Shown: piece after piece, positions 25,098 through 33,391 of the stretch
Position numbering within the stretch: the first letter of the stretch is position 1
Layout of the letters: each line of letters opens with the position of its first letter
Assembly: GCA_041484845.1 (NCBI GenBank)
Contig: JBGPIK010000005.1
Coordinates: 1-51,973, forward strand
Reading direction: 5' to 3'
DNA: 51,973 bases
DNA from: JBGPIK01 sp041484845
Lineage (GTDB): Bacteria > Desulfobacterota > Binatia > UBA9968
Position numbers and translations under genes: made by a program
The notes under the pieces: generated by a model
What the model was told of the DNA's origin: nothing
The model's database searches: none
Seen by the model: only the letters and a program-made list of their open reading frames with translations

Positions 25098-25775
25098 TCA
25101 GCAATTTTCCCAGGGAGGGTTTGGCTGCGCGGGACTGCGATGCGGTTGATGCGCATCACGGGTCCGAAACCTTAAAGATTCCCGATAAAAAATACTTGTG
25201 GCTTGAGCATACCCGTTACCAGGTGCAAATCCGCTGAAGTCAATTTGTGTGAGGCCGTTGTTTCTCAAGATCTCGCAGGCTTTCGGACACTGGTCGCTAT
25301 TGTCCAAAATGATCAAGCCACCGGCCGCAAGGTTTTTGGCCGCTGCCTCTGCGCACCGCCAACGAAACGGCCCGTGATTATCTATAATAAAAACGTCATG
25401 TTCGACAGGATTATGCTTGATCAACGCCTGAATCTCTGCATCCACATTGAGGGGGGTCACTATCAATTCAACGGAATCTGGAAGCAGAGTCTTGATGTAT
25501 GGAACCCACTGCTCATTTGATTCCACAGTAGTGATTCGCTCGCACCGTTTGGACCACCAGAGTGTGGAAAAACCGCTTCCCCACTCGAAGACTGACGCGT
25601 TCGAGAAGTCAAACTGCGAAAGAAACTCAATTGCAGGATATGTAATCCAGGGCAGGGGGGCACCCGACGCATCTACAGGACGACCTTCCCACCATGAACG
25701 AAGCCATCCATATTGAAACAAAAACCCTCTTTGGATTTGCAGCAGAACACGAAGTTTGTTCATGATTCGCTTCAT
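25098..25775 (-). CDS. SAM-dependent methyltransferase-like protein
   Basis: This 225-residue protein has a class I fold: SVFEWGSGFSTLWWSKRCER (motif I variant), ITTVESNEQWVPYIK, DVFIIDNHGPFRWRCAEAAA and LAAGGLIILDNSDQCPK. The closest recognisable relatives are FkbM-like or small O-methyltransferase-like proteins of polysaccharide clusters. The proline-rich tail (HQPHRSPAQPNPPW) is unusual and may be non-conserved. It is flanked by other glycan-modifying genes. Confidence 0.78.
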   Translation of the reverse strand: MKRIMNKLRVLLQIQRGFLFQYGWLRSWWEGRPVDASGAPLPWITYPAIEFLSQFDFSNASVFEWGSGFSTLWWSKRCERITTVESNEQWVPYIKTLLPDSVELIVTPLNVDAEIQALIKHNPVEHDVFIIDNHGPFRWRCAEAAAKNLAAGGLIILDNSDQCPKACEILRNNGLTQIDFSGFAPGNGYAQATSIFYRESLRFRTRDAHQPHRSPAQPNPPWENC

Positions 25776-25824
25776 AACAGATGATAGCTACTGCAATACT
25801 GAACCAGTCTCTACTTTTACGGGC

Positions 25825-26598
25825 TCACTGTTTCTGCGCCTCTACGTAGAGACTCTCCCATTCATACTTCTGATCATCGAGGATGATCGGCTGACAAATT
25901 TCTGCCCGTTTAAATGACACACGTATGATTTTATTGAAGCCGGCGCGATGTAACATTTTTCCCATGCTCACCCAATCATAGAGAAACTGGTGTTCATAGC
26001 GTTGCCGGAAATAGGAATTCACTACTTCCATTGGCGTTTCCTTCTCGCACCCCCGCCACGCAACTAATTCGTTCGGCGCTTCAAAATAGCGTCGCATGAT
26101 AATTTCTGCGTCGGGCACTACAATCCGGAGGCAGCCGCCCGGACTCAGGACGCGGCAAACCTCGCGGGCTAACTTTTCTCCGTCTTCCAACGAAAAGTGC
26201 TCAAACACGTGCTCGCAGAAGATTCCATCAAACGAGATATCGGGAAAAGGCAGGCGGCGGCTAAAGTCGAGAAGAAAATGCACGTTCCGGTCGTGAACCC
26301 CATCGACGTTAACCCAGTGTGGGTCGTCAATGCCACGTGGGCCGGAACCGAGATTCAGGAACGAAGGGCGTTCACGGGTGGAGAGAAATTTACGAATCCG
26401 ACTTGTCTGTAAAGTAATAGCATTCCACAAGCGGATTCGAAGAAAGTAGAGATCCCAGCGCGCAATCGCTAGACAACGATGACTGAATAGAAATAAGAGT
26501 AGATTACGCAAACCTGTAGTAATAAAGCGAATCAAAATTGAATCATTTGAGCGATTCAATAAATTGAAGTCCTCGACGCCTGCCCCGCAGGCTAGCAT
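25825..26598 (-). CDS. SAM-dependent methyltransferase
   Basis: This 257-residue protein has FLNLGSGPRGIDDPHWVNVD (SAM site variant), FDGIFCEHVFEHFSLEDGEK and VLSPGGCLRIVVPDAEIIMR, followed by YEHQFLYDWVSMGKML, the signature of a predicted sugar methyltransferase group. The ATG at 26598 overlaps the upstream GT2 gene by 56 bases, which is long, so a later start after a hydrophobic stretch is possible. Acceptor unknown. Confidence 0.82.
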   Translation of the reverse strand: MLACGAGVEDFNLLNRSNDSILIRFITTGLRNLLLFLFSHRCLAIARWDLYFLRIRLWNAITLQTSRIRKFLSTRERPSFLNLGSGPRGIDDPHWVNVDGVHDRNVHFLLDFSRRLPFPDISFDGIFCEHVFEHFSLEDGEKLAREVCRVLSPGGCLRIVVPDAEIIMRRYFEAPNELVAWRGCEKETPMEVVNSYFRQRYEHQFLYDWVSMGKMLHRAGFNKIIRVSFKRAEICQPIILDDQKYEWESLYVEAQKQ

Positions 26599-27448
26599 TT
26601 TGAATTTTTCGATGCGGTCCGCCGGCTAACATGGCGCGCAGAGGCTCGTGCCATCGCACCGCATAGGAGGCTAAATCCATCACTGAATCACGAAGATGCG
26701 CGAGTACGACCGCCGAAAAGTAGATTCCCTCGATCAACCGTGCAAGATAGTCCTCGGTCAACCGCTCCGGTGGAATAAGGTGCGTTAGTTTAAGCGCGGC
26801 TATGAGCCCGACGCCAAGTCCAATGTCACATGCGCAGGCAGCCAAATCATTATCGCCTCCAGAAATCATGGACTCGCCGGTACGATCCAATTGAAAGGAG
26901 CGTTTTCCCGATTGATGCAAAAAGAGATAGCGCTGCGCTACCTCGCGCCTCAGGCAAAGCCCCGCGCCACACGGCGTGGATTGGGACAGGCGCGGCAGGT
27001 TGGACCAGACGTCCGCGTCAAATTCACGGATGACGAGATTTCCCCAGTAACGACGGGTCCATTCCGGCGGTGGTTGCTCGAACGCAGGTCGGCACTGTCC
27101 ACTCCACGATCCCAGGAACGGCTTCTCCCCCGAGACGCGTACGGCTCCCTCGAGGAAGTCCGGGTCCAGCACGTTATCGTCGTCCACGAACACGAGGAGT
27201 TCTCCTGCCGCCTCGCGAATACCGCGCAGCCGCGCCGGGGTAAGACCCAGCGTCTCCTCCCGAATCAGACGCGCACATGGATGCCAAGAGAGATCGAAGC
27301 GACCCGCCAGTGGCTCGTCGCTTCGGTTGTCCACCACCAGCAACTCCCATTGGTGCTTCGGAAAACTCTGCTCAACCAATGCCTCCAAACATCGCTGCAG
27401 GTAATCCGGGCGCGGGTTGTGGGTACAGATGATGACGGTAATATCCAC
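26543..27448 (-). CDS. GT2-family glycosyltransferase
   Basis: This 301-residue GT-A enzyme has VIICTHNPRPDYLQRCLEAL, WELLVVDNRSDEPLAG, and the metal/nucleotide site LLVFVDDDNVLDPDFLEGAV. Cys-rich CGAGLCLRREVAQRY follows. It starts with GTG at 27448. It is 28 bases downstream of an FkbM gene. Typical inverting transferase for a repeat-unit sugar. Confidence 0.9.
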   Translation of the reverse strand: MDITVIICTHNPRPDYLQRCLEALVEQSFPKHQWELLVVDNRSDEPLAGRFDLSWHPCARLIREETLGLTPARLRGIREAAGELLVFVDDDNVLDPDFLEGAVRVSGEKPFLGSWSGQCRPAFEQPPPEWTRRYWGNLVIREFDADVWSNLPRLSQSTPCGAGLCLRREVAQRYLFLHQSGKRSFQLDRTGESMISGGDNDLAACACDIGLGVGLIAALKLTHLIPPERLTEDYLARLIEGIYFSAVVLAHLRDSVMDLASYAVRWHEPLRAMLAGGPHRKIQNASLRGRRRGLQFIESLK

Positions 27449-27476
27449 GGTCAGAGATGTATTCGCGCGGCTCTTG

Positions 27477-28436
27477 CTACCGTGACATAAACGTATGCGC
27501 CGAACTTGCGGATATCCTGCTCGTTGCCCGGTCCGCTAATTGAACGAGGGCTCTTCTAGGCACGGCCAACAAATCCGTCATTTCCGGCAAGGGGTGTCCT
27601 CGTATTGGAAGTAGTGAAACCCCATATCCGGGCAAACCATCGCGGATAGTGTGGGTTGCGCCCCCTCTGGGCTTGATGTCGCCTACCCGGCAAAAGCAAA
27701 TCTCGTATTCCAGTGATTGGAGGAATTCCAACAACTCTTGTGGCAGAGACACCCGCACCAGCCACTTCTCGAAATACTCGAAGTAGACGGCTTGAATGGC
27801 TTGCGTCTCAAGGTTTCGCCTGGCTCCGCGCAGCGCCACAAGCTCATATCCTTCCACATCCATCTTCAGAAGCTCGACGCGGTTGATTCCTGCCCGCTCC
27901 AGGTAATCGTCCAGCGTGACGGTAGCCACTTGATCCGGAGCATCATCGGCAATGTGCGACGCTCCCGTTTGGTTAGTGTCAATAAGAAACGACACGACAC
28001 CGACATGGTCGGAGACCGCGGCAGCATTCACGGTACATCGCATAGAAGGATATAGAGCCAAGCTTTTTTTAATGGAGGAAACCAGCGCCGGGTTCGGCTC
28101 AAACAAGTGAAATTGTATCTTGTCTCCATGGCGACCCGCCAAGCCAAAGCTCAACAGCCCGTGATTGGCCCCAACGTCCAAAAACACGCCCCCCTCCCCA
28201 AGAAAGGCGTCAGCAAGATTGAAGAAGTCCTTCTCAAAATCCCCGTCAATAACGATGAGGCGTAAGAACCCATCGCTCATGTCGGCATAGCCGAAGGACT
28301 CGTCCCGTATCCGGACCAACTGAAGTGGGTCCTCTCCGGTCAGTCGCATCCAAGCCGTCATCAAGCGATGCCGTCGCAAGGCCGGCGGCAGCTTCTCAAA
28401 CAATTCGGCGGCTTTTGGAAGAATTCTAATGTTCAA
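27477..28436 (-). CDS. FkbM-family methyltransferase
   Basis: This 319-residue protein has the SAM site GVFLDVGANHGLLSFGLAGR, FHLFEPNPALVSSIKK and the FkbM motif RVELLKMDVEGYELVALRGA. It begins with TTG at 28436. The C-terminal tail extends past the usual family end. It follows another FkbM gene by 26 bases, suggesting two successive methylations of the same glycan. Confidence 0.88.
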   Translation of the reverse strand: MNIRILPKAAELFEKLPPALRRHRLMTAWMRLTGEDPLQLVRIRDESFGYADMSDGFLRLIVIDGDFEKDFFNLADAFLGEGGVFLDVGANHGLLSFGLAGRHGDKIQFHLFEPNPALVSSIKKSLALYPSMRCTVNAAAVSDHVGVVSFLIDTNQTGASHIADDAPDQVATVTLDDYLERAGINRVELLKMDVEGYELVALRGARRNLETQAIQAVYFEYFEKWLVRVSLPQELLEFLQSLEYEICFCRVGDIKPRGGATHTIRDGLPGYGVSLLPIRGHPLPEMTDLLAVPRRALVQLADRATSRISASSAHTFMSR

Positions 28437-28462
28437 AAGTTGCTCCAGTATGCGCCTATCCG

Positions 28463-29197
28463 TCAGCCAAGTACTGCCATCATGTCTTCGTCACCGGATG
28501 GTGCAAGGCGATAGCCAAAGTCTGACAACCTTTCAAAGCAGTCTTCCTTCTGTGCCTTGGTGAGGTTCTTGATCTCCCAATGAATGATGGGAGGCTTCAC
28601 ACGATCAAAAGGGAAAAGGGACAAGATGTAAGCATCGGCGCCTTCGGCGTCGATTTGCAGGAGGTCAATCCGCTCGGACGGCAGGTGCTCAAAGACATCG
28701 TTAAACGTAATACAGTTTACCGTTATCTCTCGAACCATCGTTTCCAATCCCGGGATGAGATAGGAATGTTTGACAATGTGGTCGCGCTGAAAGGAAGCCA
28801 TTCCGCCAGCCCAAATCGGAGCGCTCTCGGACTCCACCGTGAAGAGCGTGCGTTTTCCGGGTTCGCAATCTAAAGCGGCCTGCAGAACAACAATGCGATC
28901 GTTGCCGCGGTAGAGTTCGAGTAGTTGGCTGGCTGGCCGAGGTTGAGGCTCCACCAGGACACCCCGCCAGCCATACCGGCCGATGTATTCATATAGGGGA
29001 TCCTTGGTAATTCCATCGAACGCGCCGATCTGTATGAACGTAAATTCCGTGCCGAATTCGAACATCCTGCGGCAGACGACATCCGCCAACTCGAGGAAGC
29101 GGAGATAGCGCGGTTCAAGTAGTTGCCTTGGACAGTACCGTATTCCTTGTACATGGTAGCCAAGCTCGGCAAACAGTTTTTTGAACAATTGTTTCAT
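28463..29197 (-). CDS. FkbM-family methyltransferase
   Basis: This 244-residue protein has FTFIQIGAFDGITKDPLYEY (SAM site), GVLVEPQPRPASQLLELYRG and ERIDLLQIDAEGADAYILSL, matching the short FkbM group. The ATG at 29197 overlaps the stop of the upstream gene by four bases. It belongs to the same run of glycan-modifying genes. Confidence 0.88.
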   Translation of the reverse strand: MKQLFKKLFAELGYHVQGIRYCPRQLLEPRYLRFLELADVVCRRMFEFGTEFTFIQIGAFDGITKDPLYEYIGRYGWRGVLVEPQPRPASQLLELYRGNDRIVVLQAALDCEPGKRTLFTVESESAPIWAGGMASFQRDHIVKHSYLIPGLETMVREITVNCITFNDVFEHLPSERIDLLQIDAEGADAYILSLFPFDRVKPPIIHWEIKNLTKAQKEDCFERLSDFGYRLAPSGDEDMMAVLG

Positions 29198-30144
29198 GTC
29201 GCAATGGACTGTTTCACGATTTCACGACTAGTGTTTTTCGACAACCGTGCTCCAATCCATTTTCGATATGCCAATGTCATCCTCACCCTGACAAAGTGCT
29301 TCCATTGAAGCCAAACATGATAACAGATGGCAAGAACCCTTCGTAAATTTCCGGCAGGAAGCCGTTGGTAGTAAAACTTTTCAAAGAACACTAGCAAGTC
29401 CGCGCCGACCATGTCCCGCAAGAATGTTTTTTTCAAGCCGGCCCAGTGTATGATCAGCGGCGGCGCTGTCCCTTTCGATACGCTCTCGACATCCAGGCCG
29501 TCCATGGGATTGCCTGGCCAGCGCATGATCGTCCGGCGTTCAATGCGCAATCCCTCGAATGCTTCTTTTTGCAGGATTACATAATTCAGCACGCCCTGAT
29601 CGCCACCCATAAAATACTGTGGATAACGCAAGCGACGAGGCAGCGTCCATTCAACCCAAGGGTCAAACTCCTCACGTTTAACCAACCCGGCCGTCCCAAA
29701 CCATTGGCCCACATTGAACGCAGCCCGGGCAGGTTGAACTTTCGGGTCGATTTCGCGAAGCTTGTCCCAGTCGTAGTAAAGCCGCTTGAAATCGGCATCA
29801 GACAGCCTTTCATCGTCCACAAAAAACGGCGCGTCACTTTTCGCGCGAATATCCAGCACGCGGCCCGTGATGGCGGTGTCCACATCCATCACGAGGAACT
29901 TCTGACCGGCTGGACCAAACAGCGGCTCTAGCTTGACCAGGCCCCACCCGTAATCGCCCTTGGGTAGATCTACCAACTCGACGGCCCAGTAATGTTGCAG
30001 TTCCTCCGCCAAGCCGCGCTGCAGGATGTCCCCAGCAAGGAGCCTGATACGAACCTCAGGGTAAAAGTAGCGAATGCTGGCTACGCAAATGCGCGTCAGG
30101 CGGGCGTCGCGCGCACACGCGGCAATGTATACGCAATCAACCAT
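29194..30144 (-). CDS. Putative GT-A glycosyltransferase (GT8-like)
   Basis: This 316-residue protein starts DCVYIAACARDARLTRICVA; a DXD-type motif lies in KFLVMDVDTAITG, and FMGGDQGVLNYVIL and PLIIHWAGLKKTFL follow in the order expected for GT8-like retaining transferases. The C-terminal region is basic with a hydrophobic patch, perhaps for membrane association. The ATG at 30144 is 14 bases from the GT2 gene upstream and fits better than the longer frame. Family placement is moderate. Confidence 0.72.
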   Translation of the reverse strand: MVDCVYIAACARDARLTRICVASIRYFYPEVRIRLLAGDILQRGLAEELQHYWAVELVDLPKGDYGWGLVKLEPLFGPAGQKFLVMDVDTAITGRVLDIRAKSDAPFFVDDERLSDADFKRLYYDWDKLREIDPKVQPARAAFNVGQWFGTAGLVKREEFDPWVEWTLPRRLRYPQYFMGGDQGVLNYVILQKEAFEGLRIERRTIMRWPGNPMDGLDVESVSKGTAPPLIIHWAGLKKTFLRDMVGADLLVFFEKFYYQRLPAGNLRRVLAICYHVWLQWKHFVRVRMTLAYRKWIGARLSKNTSREIVKQSIAT

Positions 30145-30158
30145 ATGTTCGCGGTTAC

Positions 30159-31169
30159 TCAACTTGCAACCAACTCTGGATTGGTCCGCAGCCGCATCCA
30201 GCCTTTCCATTTATGGGAAATTCGACCGCCTATACGACGACCTGGCGTACCTAGAGCCTGTAGGACCAGTAGGACAGCACCTGACAGGAGTAATGTTCGA
30301 GAGCCGAGCAACCTTCGGCGAATCTGGCTCCACGACCGCAAACCAGCCGACAAACTACCTACCGCTAGCCACCGCTCAGCGACAAAGAAGTAGAGACTGC
30401 ACAGCGCGCGCTGCCTGACCCAGTTCATGCCGGGGCCATCTCGAATAAGTCGCTCGAATTTCTCCAAGAGTTCACTTGCCGCCTCAAGATGGCGAGGTGA
30501 ACGACGCTGTTCAATGCTGATCTTGGTCGGCTCAAACTGCCAACGTACGTGGTGGTCGATATCGGGAAATCGGAGATAACGAAAGCCCGCTGCAATGGCG
30601 CGGATGTGGAGTTCCAAGTCCTGCCAGCTAAGCAGCGCCTCATCGAACAATCCGAGCCGCAGTAGCGATTCCCTTCGCCACACCGGTCCGGTAATGATCC
30701 AAGGGCACTCGAAGTACAGGAATCGCAGGAGGTCGTCACCGATTAACTCAGCATCCCATTGTTTTCCGAGATCGTTCGGCGTCTTTACAAATACCGCAGT
30801 CTGGAAAGTCGCAAAATCGAGGTCGGCATTACGCTGCATGAGCCTGACGCGGCGGGCAAGACAGTCTCGTTCTAGTAGGTCGTCGGAGTCCAGGAAGACA
30901 ATGAAATCCGCGTGGCTTTCGGCGACCCCAATGTTGCGGCATACGCTCGCCCCAGATTTTTCGCCACTGCGCCTGATGTACCGAATGCGGGGATCAGCCG
31001 CGGTACGTTTTGCGACCTCCTCCGCAGTACCGTCGTCCGAGCCATCGTCGACGATGATGTGCTCCCAAGCTTCAAAACTCTGCCGCTGGACCGAGTCCAT
31101 CGTTTCGCAAAGTAGCTTGATCCGATTCTTTGTCGGCGTGATGACGGAAATTTTTGGCAGTTGGCTCAT
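30159..31169 (-). CDS. GT2-family glycosyltransferase
   Basis: This 336-residue GT-A enzyme has ISVITPTKNRIKLLCETMDS, WEHIIVDDGSDDGTAEEV, and FIVFLDSDDLLERDCLARRV with the DXD-type aspartates. A basic C-terminal stretch with a hydrophobic helix (LLLSGAVLLVLQALG) may attach it to the membrane. It is the first gene of a dense run that continues down to 19.6 kb, after a repeat-rich 200-base gap. Confidence 0.9.
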   Translation of the reverse strand: MSQLPKISVITPTKNRIKLLCETMDSVQRQSFEAWEHIIVDDGSDDGTAEEVAKRTAADPRIRYIRRSGEKSGASVCRNIGVAESHADFIVFLDSDDLLERDCLARRVRLMQRNADLDFATFQTAVFVKTPNDLGKQWDAELIGDDLLRFLYFECPWIITGPVWRRESLLRLGLFDEALLSWQDLELHIRAIAAGFRYLRFPDIDHHVRWQFEPTKISIEQRRSPRHLEAASELLEKFERLIRDGPGMNWVRQRALCSLYFFVAERWLAVGSLSAGLRSWSQIRRRLLGSRTLLLSGAVLLVLQALGTPGRRIGGRISHKWKGWMRLRTNPELVAS

Positions 31170-31199
31170 GCTTGGCCGACTTCATGATGAAGAAGGAAT

Positions 31200-31360
31200 T
31201 CGGATGACTCACCACGAAGGCACGAAAGTCACGAAGTAAAGAGTTTTTGATTGAAACATACTCCGTACTCTGTGTACTCTTGCCCTGTGGAATACCGGGC
31301 TGCAATTCTACAGGGTGAGTCTCTGTGGTGAATGCTTCTTCACGGTGAACGCCGAAGAAC
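31200..31360. repeat. Composite intergenic repeat, 31.2-kb copy
   Basis: It has CACGAAGTAAAGAGTTTTTG and TACTCCGTACTCTGTG, then the hairpin at 31279-31319, then GTCTCTGTGGTGAATG. The order matches the copy at 19.3-19.5 kb. It occupies the gap between the secreted-protein gene and the GT2 gene. Confidence 0.65.
31279..31319. repeat. CTTGCCCTGTGGAAT hairpin, copy 2
   Basis: Arms 31279-31293 and 31305-31319 pair over 15 positions, with three wobbles, around the loop ACCGGGCTGCA. The right arm ATTCTACAGGGTGAG differs from copy 1 at three positions but every one still pairs. Confidence 0.7.
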
Positions 31361-31365
31361 CGAAA

Positions 31366-32259
31366 TTACCAACTTGACATTGCCGCTCGTTTCCAGGTGT
31401 TCGGAGCAACGCATACATAAATGAAGGTCGGGTCCCAAGCGATCTGCCCGGTTGTACATGTATCACTAGCAGAACTCGGAGTATGACTTGTGCTTTCAAT
31501 GAACGAACCAGCGGTTAGAGTGGCGTCTGCGCTGTCATCCGCCGTTCTGACTTTTAATGTCCGTTCACTTCCTACCGGAAATAAACCAACATTGTTATTT
31601 GAATTGTTGCCCCACGTCAAAGGCCGATAGAAAATAATGTTTCCTGGATAGGGATTACCATTTCCGTCTACACCACCAAACTGTGCAAGTTGCTGTGTAT
31701 GACCTCCGGGATTAGTTCCATAGATAGATATATGACCGCCGTGATGAGTATCATTCCAATCTTCATCTGTCTGAGTAAGGATCGCAGCAGCTTGATAGTA
31801 TTTGGAACCATCCCATCCACCAAAGTTTATCCCACCGATACTGTCCATCTCATACCCGGTAAACATTACTGGGGTTGGACCTGTTTGCGTTCCTCTTGTT
31901 TTGTATAGATTTATATAGGGCGCTCTCCAATCCTGATCAGAATGTGTGTACAAATCAATGCCATTGGCATAGTTGTTGTGTACTTCAAGGATGCGGCTAA
32001 TACCTAGGTTTCCAACCATGGTTAGACCCCCATTGCCCGAATCGGGAGCCGGATTTGCTCCTATTTGAAGGTTGCCATTTACATCTCGAGATAAAGGAGA
32101 GTCAGAGAATGTGGTCGCGCTCGACCGTACCGGGACCACACCATTTGTAGGATTTATTCTGAGAGACGCTGCCCGTGGCGCTGTTCGCTCATTTACTGAC
32201 TGTGCATCCGCAATCGTGCAAAAGACACAGAACAAAAGTAGAAATGCAATTTTCTTCAT
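31366..32259 (-). CDS. Secreted protein with tail-fibre-like C-terminus
   Basis: This 297-residue protein has a clear signal peptide (MKKIAFLLLFCVFCTIADAQ, cleavage after AQ likely). The ATG at 32259 has AAAGGA seven bases upstream. The body is rich in Gly, Asn and Thr with short beta-type repeats. The end (CTTGQIAWDPTFIYVCVAPN, then TWKRAAMSSW) resembles the last segment of phage-tail-fibre-like and adhesin-like proteins in environmental genomes. No enzymatic motif is seen. It could be a surface component decorated or displayed with the glycan; a link to the polysaccharide is not proven. Confidence 0.75.
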   Translation of the reverse strand: MKKIAFLLLFCVFCTIADAQSVNERTAPRAASLRINPTNGVVPVRSSATTFSDSPLSRDVNGNLQIGANPAPDSGNGGLTMVGNLGISRILEVHNNYANGIDLYTHSDQDWRAPYINLYKTRGTQTGPTPVMFTGYEMDSIGGINFGGWDGSKYYQAAAILTQTDEDWNDTHHGGHISIYGTNPGGHTQQLAQFGGVDGNGNPYPGNIIFYRPLTWGNNSNNNVGLFPVGSERTLKVRTADDSADATLTAGSFIESTSHTPSSASDTCTTGQIAWDPTFIYVCVAPNTWKRAAMSSW

Positions 32260-32414
32260 AGTTAATCCTTTCAAATAATTGTTGGATGCGACGAGGAAGC
32301 TCTTCAAACATGGATGATCGGTTCATGCTAGGGCAGTCGTTTGCGGGGTAGACATTTGCTGGTAGCGGGTAAAACAGCCCTAAAGATGCGCCAGATAGTC
32401 ACAATCGTTTTGAC

Positions 32415-33353
32415 TTATTCGCTTTGGCAAAACAATTCGGTCGATTGCGATGAGAAACTTGCTCTCTTCATGAGCCGCAGATTATTACGAAGTCGACTTT
32501 TCAGTGACGTCGCACTACCGATCTGCAAGCAGGCATCATAGGCGGGCCTCGCCCGTCCAAAATCGATGACCACTTTGAAACCCTCTTCCGCCAGCAACCC
32601 GCGCAAACTCTGTGTCGAAAAATAATTGAGATGTTCCCAAGGATTGATAACCTGTGGGAGACTCCCATTCTTCAGAAAGGCAGCAATGGAATTGGGAATA
32701 AAGGGTAAATCACATTGCGGAACGGTAATTGCCAGAAGTGCCCCAGGTGACGCGTGCTTTCTGAGGAACCGCAATACCTCTCGTGGGTTCGGGACATGTT
32801 CCAAAACCTCGGTACAAATAAACAAGTGAAATGGACCGACATCTGCAACCTCATCCAGGCTGTCCAAGACCTCGAAACCGCATTGAGATGCCCGTATATT
32901 TCGTTCCACACTGGGTTCATAACCGAAAGACTGAATATCACGCCCGAGCAACATTCGTGTGAGCGCTCCATATCCGCAGCCAAAATCCAGCAGGCGCAAG
33001 GGTCTTGAGGAAGAGATAGAATGCCTTTCAATGGTTTGAAGAAAGGCGGCGCCGAACTCCAATAAAGCGCGGCGGTATTCAATGGTCTGTGTTACCGTCT
33101 TCGAATGATCAATCAGATCTTCGTAAACCCGACGTAAAAAGTCATTCGGAGGTAACCATCCGGAAAAGACAAACCCGCTAGAACTTTCGACAATTGGAAA
33201 TTCATCATCGGCCGAGATGCCCAGGATTTCGCAATAATTCGGCCGATAGGTGGGATTCGCTGCGCAAACGGCAGAAGCTGGAATATAGGTCAAAACACTC
33301 GGATGCTTTTCGCCCGTCAAAGGACAATCACGATTGACGGGATGTTGTGTCAT
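32415..33353 (-). CDS. SAM-dependent methyltransferase (class I, sugar C-methyltransferase-like)
   Basis: This 312-residue protein has LRLLDFGCGYGALTRMLLGR (SAM site), IQSFGYEPSVERNIRASQ, FICTEVLEHVPNPREVLRFL and ALLAITVPQCDLPFIPNSIA. The N-terminal part carries several Cys residues (CPLTGEKHPSV, SAVCAANPTYRPNYC), a weak echo of zinc-binding leaders in sugar C-methyltransferases. It is the last gene of the sugar-pathway block, ahead of the secreted-protein gene. Confidence 0.82.
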   Translation of the reverse strand: MTQHPVNRDCPLTGEKHPSVLTYIPASAVCAANPTYRPNYCEILGISADDEFPIVESSSGFVFSGWLPPNDFLRRVYEDLIDHSKTVTQTIEYRRALLEFGAAFLQTIERHSISSSRPLRLLDFGCGYGALTRMLLGRDIQSFGYEPSVERNIRASQCGFEVLDSLDEVADVGPFHLFICTEVLEHVPNPREVLRFLRKHASPGALLAITVPQCDLPFIPNSIAAFLKNGSLPQVINPWEHLNYFSTQSLRGLLAEEGFKVVIDFGRARPAYDACLQIGSATSLKSRLRNNLRLMKRASFSSQSTELFCQSE

Positions 33354-33391
33354 CGAATACCGAGATCCGTTTTTTGAACTATCGCAATCAG

